Below, piece after piece: positions 6,302 through 8,217 of a stretch of 8,217 nt of DNA. Where the stretch lies: NCBI GenBank assembly GCA_031271075.1, contig JAISWN010000098.1, positions 1-8,217 on the forward strand, in the 5' to 3' direction. The position numbers were made by a program, and so were the translations under genes. The notes beneath the pieces were generated by a model. It worked only from the letters and a program-made list of their open reading frames with translations, did not search any database and was not told the DNA's origin. This DNA comes from Treponema sp. (GTDB lineage Bacteria; Spirochaetota; Spirochaetia; Treponematales; Breznakiellaceae). Every line of letters begins with the position of its first letter. Position 1 is the stretch's first letter.

Positions 6302-7726
6302 TCACGGATTCAGTATATACCCAGGATCGGGTAAATTCCAAGACCAGGTTTCCACATACAGATCCTTTTCCCGGCCCTGGCGGGCCGCTTTGGGGAGCGG
6401 CGTACCGGTGTTTTGCAGTAACAAAGCGGAAAAATTGGCGATAAGATCCGCCGTTTTTCCGGTAAAATCCCCGCTCAGGAAGCCTTTCCGCCCCCTGCCG
6501 GGGAACAGTGAGGGGTATAGGGGATAATCCACCGGATAATCCGTATAGTCCAGCGGCCCGGCCCCACTGAAGGAGGCAATGGCGGCGGGATTCGCCGATC
6601 CCCGCAGCAGGGCGTAGGCCGCCGCGTAATCCCCCTCAGCCGGTTTCAGGCTAAAGGCCCAATCGGAAGCCAGATACAGGATGGGGAACCTTGGCCGGGG
6701 AAGGGTTCCCAGGCCTTTTATTCTTAGGGGGAATAACCCCCTCAGCCAGTTCAGGGCAAGGGTTTTGCCTTTGAGGAACCAATCCGCCCCCGGGGGAACC
6801 GGGAAGTTCTGCCGCTCTTCCTCCTTCCAAAGCGACCAGAACCGGGATTCCACCACCACAATACCCCGCACCCCATTGCCCACGATTCTGCCCGTCCTTC
6901 CGGCGGCATAACTTACATCGGCGGCCGCGTCGGCCAGGTACGTCAGGGCCGCCCCTCCCGAGTCCCAGCCGGCCAGGATCAGGGACTCCGGATCGGCCCC
7001 GGGAACCAGGAAAAGGTTGTTCTGCCTGATATGGGGTAGGAGAAATTCGATATCCTCCCGTCGTTTTTCCTCCAGGTCCCGGCCCAGCCTGTTGGCCTTT
7101 TTAAAAACCCTTCCCCAGCGGAAGCTTTGCAGCCAGGCCAGGAAATTCGCCGGAGACGAAAATCCCCGGCGCTGGTAGCTGAGAACCGAAAAACCCCGGT
7201 CTCTCAGGGCTGCGCAGAGGCGGTCTACCGCCTTAACCGAGCCTGTATCCGGGGGTATCAGGAAGAGGAGAGGTTTCTTTGGGGCTGAAGATCCGGGAGA
7301 CTCGTAGATATACAGGGTATAATCCTGGTCTTTTGCCTCGTTCCGGGCCGCCGCCAGCCTTACCGGATCCTCGTTTTCCCGGAAAACCAGGGGGGCGAAA
7401 AACAGGGCAAAGGCCGTCAGTATCCCTAAAACCGCGCTTTTAAACAGGACAGGGGAAAGGCCCCGTTTCCGGAGGACATCTCTCCGGCGGACCCTCCCCA
7501 GGAGCGGGCCCAGGCTTGCCAGGGCGAAGATCCCCTGGTTGGCAAGGAGGGGGACACATTCAGGCCGAAAGCCGTAGGCGGGAAACACCGCGGCAAGGAT
7601 CCCGAAGGCCAGCAGGGGAAACCAGGCAAGACCCTCCAGGGGCCAAAGCCCTTTAACCAGGGGACGGATCAAAAAAAGAAAGAGCAGGAGGCTGCTGATA
7701 AGCTCAGGAATCCAGATTTCTTTCAT
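6302..7726 (-). CDS. Membrane protein with alpha/beta-hydrolase-like domain, probably non-catalytic
   Basis: The 474-residue protein has four predicted membrane helices in its first 115 residues (about 6-27, 32-51, 58-77 and 95-115). They are separated by a basic loop (RVRRRDVLRKR, 78-88) that should be cytoplasmic. The rest resembles an alpha/beta hydrolase. A strand, PLLFLIPPDTGS (152-163), is followed by a helix and VLSYQRRGFSSP (181-192), which resembles the usual strand 3 and oxyanion region. The nucleophile-elbow motif is GWDSGG (253-258). The elbow position holds Asp255, not Ser, as in epoxide hydrolases and dehalogenases. No histidine occurs after the elbow; the only one in the protein is His232, so a standard catalytic triad cannot form. 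It is therefore probably a pseudoenzyme or works differently. The ATG at 7726 lacks a strong ribosome binding site. Homology to hydrolases is inferred from motifs only. Confidence 0.8.
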   Translation of the reverse strand: MKEIWIPELISSLLLFLFLIRPLVKGLWPLEGLAWFPLLAFGILAAVFPAYGFRPECVPLLANQGIFALASLGPLLGRVRRRDVLRKRGLSPVLFKSAVLGILTAFALFFAPLVFRENEDPVRLAAARNEAKDQDYTLYIYESPGSSAPKKPLLFLIPPDTGSVKAVDRLCAALRDRGFSVLSYQRRGFSSPANFLAWLQSFRWGRVFKKANRLGRDLEEKRREDIEFLLPHIRQNNLFLVPGADPESLILAGWDSGGAALTYLADAAADVSYAAGRTGRIVGNGVRGIVVVESRFWSLWKEEERQNFPVPPGADWFLKGKTLALNWLRGLFPLRIKGLGTLPRPRFPILYLASDWAFSLKPAEGDYAAAYALLRGSANPAAIASFSGAGPLDYTDYPVDYPLYPSLFPGRGRKGFLSGDFTGKTADLIANFSALLLQNTGTPLPKAARQGREKDLYVETWSWNLPDPGYILNP

Positions 7727-7752
7727 TCGGCCCCATCATATTTTGGGAAGGG

Positions 7753-7775
7753 CCCGGGTGATTACCAAACCCGGG
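7753..7775 (-). other. GC-rich inverted repeat across the end of the nuclease-like gene
   Basis: CCCGGGT (7753-7759) and ACCCGGG (7769-7775) pair perfectly around a nine-base loop containing the TAA stop at 7762-7764. In the minus-strand mRNA this is a stable seven-pair hairpin, but no U run follows, so it is not a standard terminator. It might slow decay or modulate translation into the next gene, whose ATG is 27 bases downstream. Confidence 0.35.
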
Positions 7776-8217
7776 GCGCTATGCCCGGCTTGGTTACCTT
7801 TACGTCTTCCCCGGACGGCTCTATCACGTAAAACCCACTCTCCAGCGCGTACTCCCTCCCCTTCTCATTCACCACTGTCGCCGCCATTGCCCCGAAATAT
7901 TCCCGCTTGTCCCCGTACAGATCCGCGTATCTGCGCAGCTTTTCCATCCGCTTAATATGGTTATCCACATCGGCCTTCTGGAGTTTCGCCTTTACCTCTA
8001 CCGCCATCGCCTGGGTACCGTTTTCCAGAAAAGCGTCTATTTCGGCGTGGATGTTATGCTTGTCGTTGTTTATTTTCCGGTTCCGGCTCATGGCGCCGAA
8101 ATCAAAGCCGAACTGTTTGAACTTTTCAGGCAGACCGGGAACCAGCGTGTATTCGGCCTCGTCGCCGAACTTGTTACCCAGGTCTCCGACTATTCGTTGG
8201 GTTTCTTTGATGGCGGC
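7762..8217 (-). CDS. PD-(D/E)XK nuclease-like protein (DUF3782-type), N-terminus beyond window
   Basis: The frame is open from the right edge to the TAA at 7762 (151 codons), so this is the C-terminal part of a longer gene; the internal ATG at 8091 is not its start. The visible part begins with a helical stretch ending in VGDLGNKFGDEAEY, as in DUF3782-like proteins, which usually carry coiled-coil repeats upstream. A PD-(D/E)XK core follows, with Asp61 in EIDAFLENG and Glu74-Val-Lys76 in AMAVEVKAK; Glu20 or Glu22 in GDEAEY may be the helix residue of the site. The end, ESGFYVIEPSGEDVKV, is also typical. The family is presumed to be nuclease-like, but substrates and roles are unknown. The next gene starts 35 bases downstream on the same strand. 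All core residues for catalysis appear present. Confidence 0.87.
   Translation of the reverse strand, partial: AAIKETQRIVGDLGNKFGDEAEYTLVPGLPEKFKQFGFDFGAMSRNRKINNDKHNIHAEIDAFLENGTQAMAVEVKAKLQKADVDNHIKRMEKLRRYADLYGDKREYFGAMAATVVNEKGREYALESGFYVIEPSGEDVKVTKPGIAPRVW

Noticed and set aside
8089..8091. ATG at 8091 as the start of the nuclease-like gene
   Set aside because: The same frame is open for another 42 codons to the window edge, and that part (GDLGNKFGDEAEY) matches the family's conserved region.

Overview
The window (roughly half G+C) reads as a chromosomal segment of a spirochaete, most likely a treponeme of moderate G+C content such as those of insect guts. That placement is an inference from the style of the chemotaxis receptor, the LspA variant and the presence of an AAA-ATPase-like/PD-(D/E)XK family gene; no rRNA or other marker is present to prove it. 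I see no rRNA, tRNA, CRISPR array, insertion sequence or long repeat. No gene-free stretch exceeds about 170 bases.

Layout. (1) 1-933, minus strand: the N-terminal 311 codons of an AAA-ATPase-like protein that runs off the left edge. (2) 934-1099: a divergent intergenic region with a good sigma70-type promoter for the next gene and a promoter-like -10 almost touching the start codon of the previous one. (3) 1100-2926, plus: a complete methyl-accepting chemotaxis protein with a periplasmic sensor domain. (4) 2927-3093: a promoter-like region with a run of ten T between the -35 and -10 boxes, then a strong ribosome binding site and ATG that open a 20-codon frame in the wrong phase for the gene that follows. 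(5) 3094-4638, plus: a 514-codon gene of unrecognised function whose true start is probably at 3038 in another frame (frameshift, sequence error or coupled leader peptide). (6) 4658-8217, minus: a compact five-gene run, read right to left: the C-terminal part of a PD-(D/E)XK nuclease-like protein, a membrane protein with an alpha/beta-hydrolase-like domain that lacks a catalytic histidine, a NIF3/YbgI-family metal protein, signal peptidase II (lspA), and a 97-residue two-helix membrane protein. The run converges on gene (5) with a 19-base gap.

How the parts fit. The minus-strand run has gaps of 35, about 8 (or a 4-base overlap), 10 and 36 bases, so it is probably one transcript. LspA is its only member with a clear physiological role: cleavage of lipoprotein signal peptides, central in lipoprotein-rich spirochaetes. 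Two other products are predicted to be inner-membrane proteins, so the cluster may concern envelope maintenance, but this is only inference. The chemotaxis receptor stands alone with its own promoter. No obviously new defence or mobile system is complete in the window. The items most worth checking are the displaced start and T-tract of the 514-codon gene and the apparent pseudo-hydrolase next to NIF3 and lspA.
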